In this document: positions 35,936 through 44,174 of the stretch, piece after piece
Numbering within the stretch: position 1 is the stretch's first letter
Layout: each line of letters starts with the position of its first letter
NCBI GenBank assembly: GCA_963764585.1
Contig: CAVXTB010000006.1
Location: 124,001-188,000, forward strand
From: JAOPZW01 sp963764585
Lineage (GTDB): Bacteria > Actinomycetota > Thermoleophilia > Solirubrobacterales > Solirubrobacteraceae
Length of the DNA stretch: 64,000 nt
Direction: 5' to 3'
Notes under the pieces: generated by a model
Database searches by the model: none
What the model saw: only the letters and a program-made list of their open reading frames with translations
Told to the model about the DNA's origin: nothing
Position numbers and translations under genes: made by a program

Positions 35936-38272
35936 ATGGACGGCCCTGAACGGCGGCAGCTCCTGGTGTCGAAAGGCTGGATCCAGGCCGTGTGCCTGGT
36001 GGTCCTCTGCGGCTTCTTCATCCTCGGGCTGCTGGCGTACCGCACCTACCAGGCCCATCCGCCGGTGCCCGCGCGCGCGGTGGACCCGCAGGGCCGCGTC
36101 GTCTACACCGGGACCGACATCCACGAGGGCCAGAAGGTCTTCCTGCACAACGGCCTGATGGAGTACGGCTCGGCGTTCGGGCACGGCGCCTACCTCGGCC
36201 CCGACTTCACGGCCGACTACCTGCGCCGCTCCTCGGACCTCGTCGGGCGCGCGTACGGCGGGCCGGCGTCCGACTCGGCGGCGCGCAGGACGGTCGCGGA
36301 CCTGCGCACGAACCGCTACGACGAGCGCACGGGGACGCTGCGTCTCACCGCGGCGCAGGCCGCCGCGTTCCGCGCGCTGGTCGCGCACTACAGCGCCTTC
36401 TTCTCGGACCCGAAGACCGAGCACGGCCTGCGGCCCGACGCGATCACCAACCCTCGGCAGCTGCGCCAGCTGACGTCGTTCTTCGCCTGGACGGCGTGGG
36501 CGGCGTCGACCAACCGGCCCGGCCACGACTACTCCTACACCAACAACTGGCCGTCCGAGCCGCGCGTCGACAACCAGCCGACCGCGAACGTGCTCGTGTG
36601 GTCGGTGCTGTCGCTGATCGCGCTGCTCGGCGGCATCGGGGTGCTCTTCGGCGCGTTCGGACGCTGGGGCCGGCGCCTGGGCTGGCACGGCCGCGAGCAG
36701 GCCACGCTGTCGTTCCGATCGCCCGGCGACATCGCGCTCACGCCCGCCCAGCGCGCCTGCGCGTGGTTCTTCTTCGTGATGGCCGCGCTGTTCCTGATCC
36801 AGACGTTCGCCGGCGCGGCCTCGCAGCACTACCGCGCCGACATCGAGAGCTTCTTCGGCGTCGATCTCGCCCAGGTCTTCCCGTACAACCTGCTGCGCAC
36901 CTGGCACGTGCAGCTGGCGATCTTCTGGGTGGCGACGTCGTTCGTGGCGGCCGGCATCTTCCTGGCGCCGATGATCGCCCGGCGCGAGCCCCGCCACCAG
37001 GGCGCGCTCGCGTTCGCGCTGCTCGGGGCGCTGGCCGTCGTCGTCTTCGGCACGCTGATCGGCTCCTACCTCGGCGTCCACGGCGTGCTGAAGGACGCCG
37101 CGTCGAACTGGTTCGGGCTGCAGGGCTTCGAGTACCTCGACCTCGCACGGCTCTGGCAGGTGCTGCTGACCATCGGGCTCGTGGTCTGGGTGTTCATGCT
37201 CTGGCGCGTCCTGCGCCGGCGCCTGGCCTCCGAGCACCCGGGCAACATGCCGTGGCTGTTCTTCCTGGCGGCGTGCGCGATCCCCGCCTTCTACGCCGTC
37301 GGCCTGATCGCGCGCACGGGCGACAACTTCACGACCACCGAGTTCTGGCGCTTCTGGGTCGTGCACCTGTGGGTCGAGGACTTCCTCGAGCTCTTCACGA
37401 CCGTGATGGTCGCCTACATGTTCGTGCTGCTCGGCGTCGTGCGCGAGCGCATCGCGCTGACGGTCGTCTTCCTCGACATCGTCCTGTACTCGCTCGGCGG
37501 CGTCGTGGGGACGATGCACCACCTCTACTTCTCCGGCGAGCCGGCCGAGCACATGGCCCTCGGCGCGTTCTTCTCGGCCGCCGAGGTGATCCCGCTGACC
37601 TTCCTGACCGTCGAGGCGTGGTCGTTCCTGCAGCTCGGCGCCGCGCAGCAGTCGCGATCGCAGACGCCGTTCCCGCACCGCTGGGCGGTGATGTTCCTCG
37701 TCGCCGTCGGCTTCTGGAACTTCCTCGGCGCCGGCGTCTTCGGCTTCCTGATCAACCTGCCGATCGTCTCGTACTACGAGATCGGCACGGCGCTGACGGC
37801 CAACCACGGGCACGCCGCGATGATGGGGGTGTACGGCATGCTCGCGCTGGGGCTGGCGATGTTCTGCCTGCGCTACCTCATCCCCGCCGAGCGCTGGCCG
37901 GAGCGGTGGGCGAAGGTCTCGTTCTGGTCGACGAACATCGGCCTGGCGTGGATGTGCTTCGCCACGCTGCTGCCGCTGGGGATCCTGCAGCTCTACAAGT
38001 CGGTCGGCGACGGCTACTTCGAGGCGCGCGAGCTGAAGTTCCTCACCAACGACACCAACGCGACGATCGAGTGGCTGCGCCTGCCGGGCGACAGCCTCTT
38101 CATCGTCGGCGGCGCGCTCCCGACCCTCTACATCGCCTACCTGGGCATCCGTCACACGGTCAAGCGCGTGACGCTCGAGGAGCCCGAGGACATCCTCTTC
38201 ACCGAGATCTCCGAGCCCGCCGGGGTCCCGGCGGTCGGCGGCGACGAGGCGACCGCGGCGAGGATCACGTGA
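35936..38272 (+). CDS. norZ: Quinol-dependent nitric oxide reductase (qNOR)
   Basis: 778 residues, the single-subunit qNOR size. The N-terminus has one membrane helix and a periplasmic cytochrome-c-like domain without a CxxCH heme site, as expected for qNOR, then the heme-copper-oxidase-like core. His ligands for the hemes and FeB lie in TWHVQLAIFW, WVVHLWVEDFLELF, TMHHLYFSGE and TANHGHAAMMGVYG. It reduces 2 NO to N2O with quinol electrons. Without a downstream N2O reductase here it may serve NO detoxification or end denitrification at N2O, with NO coming from the copper nitrite reductase at 40343. The next two genes are coupled to it by overlaps. Confidence 0.95.
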   Translation: MDGPERRQLLVSKGWIQAVCLVVLCGFFILGLLAYRTYQAHPPVPARAVDPQGRVVYTGTDIHEGQKVFLHNGLMEYGSAFGHGAYLGPDFTADYLRRSSDLVGRAYGGPASDSAARRTVADLRTNRYDERTGTLRLTAAQAAAFRALVAHYSAFFSDPKTEHGLRPDAITNPRQLRQLTSFFAWTAWAASTNRPGHDYSYTNNWPSEPRVDNQPTANVLVWSVLSLIALLGGIGVLFGAFGRWGRRLGWHGREQATLSFRSPGDIALTPAQRACAWFFFVMAALFLIQTFAGAASQHYRADIESFFGVDLAQVFPYNLLRTWHVQLAIFWVATSFVAAGIFLAPMIARREPRHQGALAFALLGALAVVVFGTLIGSYLGVHGVLKDAASNWFGLQGFEYLDLARLWQVLLTIGLVVWVFMLWRVLRRRLASEHPGNMPWLFFLAACAIPAFYAVGLIARTGDNFTTTEFWRFWVVHLWVEDFLELFTTVMVAYMFVLLGVVRERIALTVVFLDIVLYSLGGVVGTMHHLYFSGEPAEHMALGAFFSAAEVIPLTFLTVEAWSFLQLGAAQQSRSQTPFPHRWAVMFLVAVGFWNFLGAGVFGFLINLPIVSYYEIGTALTANHGHAAMMGVYGMLALGLAMFCLRYLIPAERWPERWAKVSFWSTNIGLAWMCFATLLPLGILQLYKSVGDGYFEARELKFLTNDTNATIEWLRLPGDSLFIVGGALPTLYIAYLGIRHTVKRVTLEEPEDILFTEISEPAGVPAVGGDEATAARIT

Positions 38273-38817
38273 CCGCCGAGGTCGTGCTCGCGGCCGGCTA
38301 CGCGGCGCTGCTGATCGCCGGGGCGTTCGTCCTGGAGTGGTTGTCTGCCCACACGCACCGCCGCTCGCTGCGCTACCGCACGGCCGGCTTCACCTACGAC
38401 GAGACGCTCGACCACTGGAAGTGCCCGGAGGACCAGCACCTGTGGCCGCACGAGTTCGACGAGGAGCGCCGGCTCGTGCGCTACCGGGCGAGAGCGCATG
38501 TCTGCAACGCCTGCCATCGCAAGCACGCGTGCACCGATTCCGACGAGGGCCGCGAGATCGTCAGGCCGCTCGATCCGTGGCCGCACTCCGAGGCGGGGCG
38601 CTTCCACCGCACGATCGCGCTGGTCATGGTCGCGCTGGCGGTGCTGATCGTCGCCGTCGAGCTGGTGCGCAACCACCGCCCGCAGGAGGCGCTGCTGCTG
38701 GCGGCGGCGCTCGCCGGCGGCGTGGCCGCCGCGCGCTGGCTGGCGCGCGACCTGCGCGCCCATCCCTCGAACTTCCCCGAGCCGACGCCGTCGCAAGGCC
38801 TCAGGATGCACCCATGA
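38269..38817 (+). CDS. Membrane protein with Cys-rich loop, coupled to qNOR
   Basis: 182 residues from a GTG inside the qNOR stop (GTGA). One N-terminal membrane helix (VVLAAGYAALLIAGAFVLEWL), a cytosolic-type loop carrying four Cys (HWKCPEDQHLW; HVCNACHRKHACTDSDEGREI) with nearby His, then two more helices (about residues 120-165). The Cys/His pattern could bind zinc or an iron-sulfur cluster. I do not know a named family. Its tight coupling between qNOR and hemerythrin genes suggests a role in NO sensing, repair or electron delivery. Confidence 0.65.
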   Translation: MTAEVVLAAGYAALLIAGAFVLEWLSAHTHRRSLRYRTAGFTYDETLDHWKCPEDQHLWPHEFDEERRLVRYRARAHVCNACHRKHACTDSDEGREIVRPLDPWPHSEAGRFHRTIALVMVALAVLIVAVELVRNHRPQEALLLAAALAGGVAAARWLARDLRAHPSNFPEPTPSQGLRMHP

Positions 38818-39233
38818 AGCGCTCGGAAGCGCTCGCCGCGCTGTCGCGCGACCACCATCACGCGCTCGACGCGGCCCGCCGCCTGCGCCGCGCGGACGCC
38901 GGTGCGGTCGACGCGGCGGTCGCGCACTTCCAGGAGTTCTGGCAGCACGACGGGCGCCGCCACTTCGAGATCGAGGAGGAGCTCATCCTCCCGGCCCTGC
39001 CCGCGGACGATGCGGACTGGCGGGCGGCGACGACGCGCGTGCTCGACGAGCACCGCCGGATCCGCGCCGGCGCGAGCGAGGTCGCCGACCTCGAGGACGC
39101 CCACGCGCTCGGAGAGCTGCTGCACGACCACGTGCGCTTCGAGGAGCGCCAGCTGTTCGCCCTGCTCGAGGCGCGCCTGCCCGCGGACGAGCTGGCGGCG
39201 CTCGGCGACGCCGTCGCGCGCGCTCACGGCTAG
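38814..39233 (+). CDS. Hemerythrin HHE-domain protein
   Basis: 139 residues; ATG overlaps the previous stop. The four-helix diiron pattern is complete: DHHHALD, HDGRRHFEIEEELILPAL, DEHRRI and LHDHVRFEERQLF give the His and Glu ligands. HHE proteins bind oxygen or NO, or protect and repair iron-sulfur clusters under nitrosative stress (YtfE/ScdA type). Being third in an operon with qNOR supports NO handling. Its stop overlaps the stop of the convergent LysR gene. Confidence 0.88.
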   Translation: MKRSEALAALSRDHHHALDAARRLRRADAGAVDAAVAHFQEFWQHDGRRHFEIEEELILPALPADDADWRAATTRVLDEHRRIRAGASEVADLEDAHALGELLHDHVRFEERQLFALLEARLPADELAALGDAVARAHG

Positions 39234-40144
39234 CGCAGCCAGATCCTGATGTGCTCGCGGATGCGCTCGACGAGCTCGCGCGCCTCGCCCGTGAGCTCGC
39301 CGTAGGCCGGCGTGACGAGCACGTAGCTGCGCGGGAAGGCGAGGCCCTCGATCTCCACGGGGGTGAAGTCGGTCTGGGCGATGATGTGGCGGCTGAGCAG
39401 CACCGGCGCGCGACGGGTGCGCGCCTCGGCGAGCGCCGCCCGCGGCGTGGCGGCCTCGAGCAGCGGCGCCGCGGCCTGCAGCTCCTCGGCGGCGAGGACC
39501 GCGTCGACCGTCCACCGCGCGTTGGACGACGGGTCGCGCACGACCGTCGGCGTGGCAAGGAAGCGATCCCTGGTCGCGCGGCCGCGCGCCGCCCACGGGT
39601 GGCCGGGCGGCACCGCGCAGACGATCGCGTCGTCGATGAGCTCCGTCTCGCGGACGCCGGGATTCGGCGTGGGGTTCGGGCGCGAGGCGGCCACGCCGAC
39701 GTCCGCGCGGCCGTCGGCGACCATCGCGCGCACGACCTGGGAGTTGGCCGTCACCAGCTCGACGGCGAGCTGCTGGCGCGTGTTGAGGCCGGTGAGGAGC
39801 GCGGCCACGAATGCCTCGGTCGCCGAGTGGCTGGCGGCGAGGCGCACGACCGCGCCCTCGTCCTTGATGCCGACCATGACCTCGGCGACCTGGTCGGCGG
39901 CCTCCAGCAGCGGGCGCGCGTGCTGGTAGAGCCGGCGGCCGGCGGGCGTCAGCGCGACGCCGCGCGCCGAGCGCTCGAGGAGGCGCGCGCCGACCTTCGC
40001 CTCGAGCGACGCCAGGCGCTTCGAGAGCGAGGGCTGCGAGACGTGCAGGCGCACGGCGGCGCGGCCGAGCGTACCCAGATCCGCCGCCACGCAGAAGCCG
40101 CGAAGCTCGTTGAGGTCGGGTGGCGGGGCATTCTCGCCGCGCAT
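39230..40144 (-). CDS. LysR-family transcriptional regulator
   Basis: 304 residues. Winged helix-turn-helix at the N-terminus (LGTLGRAAVRLHVSQPSLSKRLASLEAKVG), then the periplasmic-binding-protein-like effector domain. LysR proteins usually activate a divergent gene; here that is the copper nitrite reductase 198 bases away. A TACAGT -10-like element lies nine bases before its start. The effector is unknown; a role in nitrite or NO response is context inference. Confidence 0.9.
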   Translation of the reverse strand: MRGENAPPPDLNELRGFCVAADLGTLGRAAVRLHVSQPSLSKRLASLEAKVGARLLERSARGVALTPAGRRLYQHARPLLEAADQVAEVMVGIKDEGAVVRLAASHSATEAFVAALLTGLNTRQQLAVELVTANSQVVRAMVADGRADVGVAASRPNPTPNPGVRETELIDDAIVCAVPPGHPWAARGRATRDRFLATPTVVRDPSSNARWTVDAVLAAEELQAAAPLLEAATPRAALAEARTRRAPVLLSRHIIAQTDFTPVEIEGLAFPRSYVLVTPAYGELTGEARELVERIREHIRIWLR

Positions 40145-40184
40145 GACAAGGCGACTGTAGCTCGGCAGCTGGATGGCTTGCAGT

Positions 40185-40204
40185 GGGGAACTACGGATGG
40201 GTCC
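40185..40204 (+). promoter_or_regulatory. Candidate regulator site upstream of nirK
   Basis: GGGGAACTACGGATGGGTCC in the nirK-LysR divergent region shares ACGGATGG with the other island promoters but lacks the N19-NANNNT element. A related GTGGTTT segment follows at 40207 and recurs upstream of usp. The site could serve either gene. Confidence 0.3.
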
Positions 40205-40342
40205 TCGTGGTTTGCCTCATTCCTGGATGGCATACCCCTGAGCCCCGCGAGGCATGGCTTTTCCGCGCGAAATGCCCAACGGGCGCGCGCTCCGGCCGAT
40301 CCTCGAAGCAGAGCACGAGATCACGCTGAGGAGGCGTTCAGA

Positions 40343-41878
40343 ATGGCAATCGAGACCACCCCACAACCACCCGTCGAGGGCATCGACTACGACAAGGCCG
40401 AGGGCTTCGACACCCTTGATGCTGCGCCAGACGAGTCCAGGACGTGGCGCGAGTGGATGATGGTCGCCACCGGGCTCGCGGCGCTCGTGGGGATCCTGGC
40501 CATCGTGGTCTCGGTCTTCGCGTTCGCCTCGTCCGGCGACTCCGGCCAGACGACCACGGTCGTCAAGCGCACGGCCGCCGCGACCCCCGCCGCCCCGGCC
40601 AAGGCGCCGACCCTCGCCGACTCCAAGGGCGTCGCGTTCGAGAAGTTCGCCAAGGTCGACCCGACGCTGCCGGCCGTGCCGGCCGGCGCCGTGAAGAAGT
40701 TCACGGTCGACGTCTTCCAGCACGTCACCCAGGTCGACCCGAACCTCGCGCCCACCGAGGCGTGGAGCTACGCGGTCAACGGCAAGGCCTACCGCGGCAC
40801 GGCCGCCAGCCCGCCGATCGTCGTCAACCAGGGCGACAAGGTGCAGATCACCTTCGTCAACGGCGGCTCGAAGAAGATGGCCGTCAACATGGCGCACTCG
40901 ATCGACTTCCACTCCGCCGAGGTCGCGCCGAACAAGAACTACATCGACGTCGCGCCCGGCAAGAAGCTGACCATCAGCTTCGTCGCCAAGCACCCCGGCG
41001 TCTTCATGTACCACTGCGCCACCCAGCCGGTGCTCATGCACACGAGCGCGGGGATGATGGGCATGATGGTCGTCAAGCCGCGCAACCTGCCGAAGGTCGA
41101 CAAGGAGCTGTGGCTGACCCAGGAGGAGTTCTACCTCGGCGCCCCCGGCAAGCCGGCCGACATGGCCAAGATGAGCGCCGAGAGGCCTGACGTCATGGCC
41201 TTCAACGGCTACGCCAACCAGTACAAGGCCAACCCGATCACGGTGCGCCGCGGCGAGAAGATCCGCATGTACGTCCTCGACGCGGGCCCGAGCAAGTGGA
41301 GCGCCTTCCACGTCATCGGCACGGTCTTCGACACGACGCACGTCGAGGGCGTCGTCGGCCACGACTCCCAGACGGTCTCCTTCGCCCCGTCGCAGGGCGG
41401 CTGGGTCGAGTTCACGCTCGACCAGGAGGGCAACTACCCGTTCGTCACCCACGCGTTCGGCGACATGGTCAAGGGCGCCGCGGGCATCCTGCACACCACC
41501 GGCGCGCCGAAGGTCAAGCCGCCCGCGCCCGCGCCGGCCGCGACGACGGGCGACGCGGCCACCTCGGACGCCGACGTGAACGCCACGCTCGGCGAGATGT
41601 GGGTCAAGGCCGACAAGACGACGCTGAAGGCCGGGCACGTGCACATCGCCGTCAAGAACACCGGTGCCACCACCCACGGCCTGGCGATCGTTGCCGACCC
41701 CGCCAAGGCGCCGGGCGGCATGCTCGACGAGTCGAGCTTCCTGGCCAAGGGCAAGGAGCTCGAGCCCGGCGCCAGCGAGACGGTCATGGCGGAGCTCAAG
41801 CCCGGCAAGTACGAGTTCGTCTGCTTCATGCCCGGCCACTTCGCGGCTGGCCAGAAGCTCCCGTTCGAGGTCAAGTAG
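40343..41878 (+). CDS. nirK: Membrane-anchored copper nitrite reductase with extra C-terminal cupredoxin
   Basis: 511 residues from the ATG at 40343 after GAGGAGG. A single membrane helix (about 39-62) anchors the protein outside the cell. NirK core: type 1 copper H185, C225, H233, M238; type 2 copper H190, H224, H370; catalytic D188 and H323, all present in HSIDFH, MYHCATQ, LMHTSAGMMG, FHVIG and THAFGD. After a Pro/Ala linker (about 390-405) comes a third cupredoxin with H445, C494, H499 and Gln504 where Met is usual, a stellacyanin-like site. It reduces nitrite to NO, which the qNOR upstream could remove. The fused cupredoxin probably feeds electrons. Confidence 0.93.
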   Translation: MAIETTPQPPVEGIDYDKAEGFDTLDAAPDESRTWREWMMVATGLAALVGILAIVVSVFAFASSGDSGQTTTVVKRTAAATPAAPAKAPTLADSKGVAFEKFAKVDPTLPAVPAGAVKKFTVDVFQHVTQVDPNLAPTEAWSYAVNGKAYRGTAASPPIVVNQGDKVQITFVNGGSKKMAVNMAHSIDFHSAEVAPNKNYIDVAPGKKLTISFVAKHPGVFMYHCATQPVLMHTSAGMMGMMVVKPRNLPKVDKELWLTQEEFYLGAPGKPADMAKMSAERPDVMAFNGYANQYKANPITVRRGEKIRMYVLDAGPSKWSAFHVIGTVFDTTHVEGVVGHDSQTVSFAPSQGGWVEFTLDQEGNYPFVTHAFGDMVKGAAGILHTTGAPKVKPPAPAPAATTGDAATSDADVNATLGEMWVKADKTTLKAGHVHIAVKNTGATTHGLAIVADPAKAPGGMLDESSFLAKGKELEPGASETVMAELKPGKYEFVCFMPGHFAAGQKLPFEVK

Positions 41879-41898
41879 CCGCGCCGCCGTTCCCCGCC

Positions 41899-41926
41899 GC
41901 GAGGGCGCCCTCCGGGGCGCCCTCGC
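41899..41926. terminator. Bidirectional hairpin terminator
   Basis: A 12-bp perfect stem (GCGAGGGCGCCC / GGGCGCCCTCGC) with a TCCG loop lies between the convergent nirK stop (41878) and oxidoreductase stop (41927) and can terminate both. Confidence 0.75.
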
Positions 41927-43126
41927 TCAGGTGGGGTAGCGGCGCGCGAGATCGAACAGGTACTGCGCCTCGTGGTCGCGCATCGCGCTGACCGGGCGGC
42001 GCACGGTGATGCCGCCCTCGGGCGGCTTCTCGCTCGCCGGCGTCGCGACGCCGTGCTCGGCCAGCCAGCGCGGCAGGTACTCGCCCGCGACCTTGCCCTG
42101 CGGCCACCACAGCGGCGCGCCCTCGGCGTCGCCGCGGCCGCGCAGCCGACGGGCGCGGTGGCCGACCAGCAGCTGGCCGTGCAGGACGGGCTCGCCCGGA
42201 TCGGGGACGTCGTAGACGCCGCCCAGGCGGGCGATCGCCGCGATGGCGCGCCGCGCCTGGTGGGTGGCCAGGCCGCCGAACTTCAGCGGCGAGACGATGC
42301 CGTCGCCGGCTGCCCAGATCCGCTCGCAGCCCTCGACGAGGCCGTCGTCGTCGGTGCGCATGAAGCCCTCCTCGTCGGTGGGCACGCCCTCGAGGCCCGG
42401 GCCGAGGATGCGCGGCACAGCGAGCACGCGCTGGACCTCGAGGCGCTCGCCGCCCGGCTCGAGCACGAGGCCGCCGCCGTCTGGGCGCGCGACGACGCCG
42501 GTCCTGACGTCGACGCCCGCCCAGCGCAGCTCCTCGGCCACCGCCTCCCCGGCCTCCTCGCCGAACAGCGACAGCGGCGTGTGCTCGGGGGTGACCACGG
42601 TGACCACGACGTCGCTGTGGCCCATCTCGCGTGCCTCGCCGGCGGTCATGAGCGCCAGCTCGTAGGCGGGCAGCGGCCACACCGCGCCCGGCGGCACGAC
42701 GATCGCGAGGCGCTTCGTGTAGCCCTCGTCGACGTCGCGCAGCAGCCCGCCGTAGCTTTCGGGGTCGCCGCCCGGCCACCACGTCGTGGCGCCCTCGACG
42801 CCGGCCACCGGCTGGCCGCCGGGAGCGAGCAGCAGCGCCTCGAAGGCCTGCGTGCCGCCGTCGCGCAGGCGGACCTCGCGGGCGGCGTCGTCGGCGCCCA
42901 CGACCGCGTCGACGACGAGCTCCGCGCCGGTTTCCTCGGCGAAGCGCGATAGGGGAACGCGATGAGCGTGGCCGAGCGCGAACGGCTCGGCGACCGCCAG
43001 GGGTCGATAGCTGAAATCGGGGTCGGGTGCGATGAGCCGCAGGCTGACGCGGTCACCCGCGATCGCGTGCAGCCCGAGCAGGGCCTCGAGCCCGGCGACA
43101 CCGCCGCCGGCGATGACGACGTCCAT
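41927..43126 (-). CDS. NAD(P)/FAD-dependent oxidoreductase, NDH-2/SQR-like (copy 3 of 3)
   Basis: 399 residues starting MDVVIAGGGVAGLEALLGL (FAD motif), with the late motif RIWAAGDGIVSPLKFGG and the family C-terminal pattern LWWPQGKVAGEYLPRWLA. Clearly paralogous to the genes at 22373 and 23645 and nearly the same length, but transcribed alone between nirK and a CBS gene. It has a single Cys, so SQR-type disulfide chemistry is excluded. A low-oxygen quinone or electron-carrier reductase role is inferred from context. Confidence 0.75.
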   Translation of the reverse strand: MDVVIAGGGVAGLEALLGLHAIAGDRVSLRLIAPDPDFSYRPLAVAEPFALGHAHRVPLSRFAEETGAELVVDAVVGADDAAREVRLRDGGTQAFEALLLAPGGQPVAGVEGATTWWPGGDPESYGGLLRDVDEGYTKRLAIVVPPGAVWPLPAYELALMTAGEAREMGHSDVVVTVVTPEHTPLSLFGEEAGEAVAEELRWAGVDVRTGVVARPDGGGLVLEPGGERLEVQRVLAVPRILGPGLEGVPTDEEGFMRTDDDGLVEGCERIWAAGDGIVSPLKFGGLATHQARRAIAAIARLGGVYDVPDPGEPVLHGQLLVGHRARRLRGRGDAEGAPLWWPQGKVAGEYLPRWLAEHGVATPASEKPPEGGITVRRPVSAMRDHEAQYLFDLARRYPT

Positions 43127-43204
43127 GGCTCAGACCATACGCCACGGCCGCGCGCCTGACCTATGGCCTCCGTGTTTCTCGCGCGCGCGGTCCGTGCGGA
43201 CTGC

Positions 43205-43235
43205 GGATGGCGCCGCCGCCCGCGCCGTCTACGGT
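43205..43235 (+). promoter_or_regulatory. Shared-motif promoter of the CBS gene
   Basis: GGATGG (43205-43210), 19 bases, TACGGT (43230-43235), six bases before the ATG at 43242. The transcript is predicted to be leaderless, and no ribosome site is present. Identical -10 and spacing to the GAPDH promoter. Confidence 0.55.
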
Positions 43236-43241
43236 CGCGCC

Positions 43242-44069
43242 ATGACGACCATCGCTCGGAACGCTGCCCTGTCGACCATCGAGGCTGGCGCCGTGATGGC
43301 GCCGGGCCTCGTGACCTGCCCGCCGTGCGCGGCGCTGACCGAGGTGGCCGCCCTCATGAGCGTCCATCAGGTCCACGCCGTGGTCGTCGACCCGGGCGCC
43401 CCGCGCCTGATCACCGCGCGCGACGTGGTGCGCGGGACCCTTGCCGGCGCGACCAGCGCCGAGGAGGCGATCGCGGGTCAGCCGCCGTCGGCGGCGCCCG
43501 AGGACAGCCTGCAGACGGTCGCCGAGCGCATGGTCGCCGCCCAGGACGGCCACGTCGTGGTCCGCGAGCACGGCGACGGCCAGGCGCGCGGCATGGTGTC
43601 GAGCTTCGACGTCGTCGCGGTCCTCGCCGGGCACGCGCCGCGCCTGGCGCGGATCGTCCGCCCGGCGCCCGCCCGCCCGGCGATCAGCGGTGGGCTCGCG
43701 GCGCACACCGTCCGCGACGTCATGCACCGCGGCATCATCGGCTGCGCGGCGAGCGCGCCGCTCGCGGAGGTCGCGGCGATCCTCGTCGAGCGCCGCACGC
43801 ACAGCGCGATGGTCTCCGACGAAGCCGGCTCGGCATTCGTCACCGACATGGACCTCGTCGCCGCCGCGCTGCGCGGCGACCCGGCGCAGACGGCCGGCGA
43901 GATGGCGAGCCCGGGGCTCGCCAGCGTCCCCACGAGCGCGACGCTCCAGCTCGCCGCCTCGCTCGTCGCCATGAGCCCCGGCGGTCACCTCGTGGCGATC
44001 GACGAGCAGGGCTTCCCGGCCGGCGTGGTCTCGACCCTGGATGTCGTCGGGGCGATCGCGACGGGATGA
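43242..44069 (+). CDS. Four-CBS-motif protein (Hrp1-like)
   Basis: 275 residues with two CBS pairs: the first about residues 12-125 (GAVMAPGLVTCPPCAALTEVA), the second about 150-275 (TVRDVMHRGIIGCAASAPLAEVA). No enzymatic or channel domain is attached. CBS pairs bind adenosine nucleotides and act as energy sensors; stand-alone CBS proteins such as Hrp1 are among the strongest DosR-regulon genes in mycobacteria. It precedes a second CBS protein and the hydrogenase operon. Confidence 0.85.
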   Translation: MTTIARNAALSTIEAGAVMAPGLVTCPPCAALTEVAALMSVHQVHAVVVDPGAPRLITARDVVRGTLAGATSAEEAIAGQPPSAAPEDSLQTVAERMVAAQDGHVVVREHGDGQARGMVSSFDVVAVLAGHAPRLARIVRPAPARPAISGGLAAHTVRDVMHRGIIGCAASAPLAEVAAILVERRTHSAMVSDEAGSAFVTDMDLVAAALRGDPAQTAGEMASPGLASVPTSATLQLAASLVAMSPGGHLVAIDEQGFPAGVVSTLDVVGAIATG

Positions 44070-44137
44070 GGCCGGCCGCATGCCGCACCGGCCCCCAGCA
44101 TCCGTGAGAACTCCCGATGCGCCATCGTGGTCATGCC

Positions 44138-44168
44138 GGATGGCACACACGTCGCAGATTGCGAGGTT
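44138..44168 (+). promoter_or_regulatory. Shared-motif promoter of the CBS-BON/hydrogenase operon
   Basis: GGATGG (44138-44143), 19 bases, GAGGTT (44163-44168), six bases before the ATG at 44175. The GAGG could instead act as a ribosome site, so the -10 assignment is weaker than for the other copies. Confidence 0.4.
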
Positions 44169-44174
44169 CCGCCC

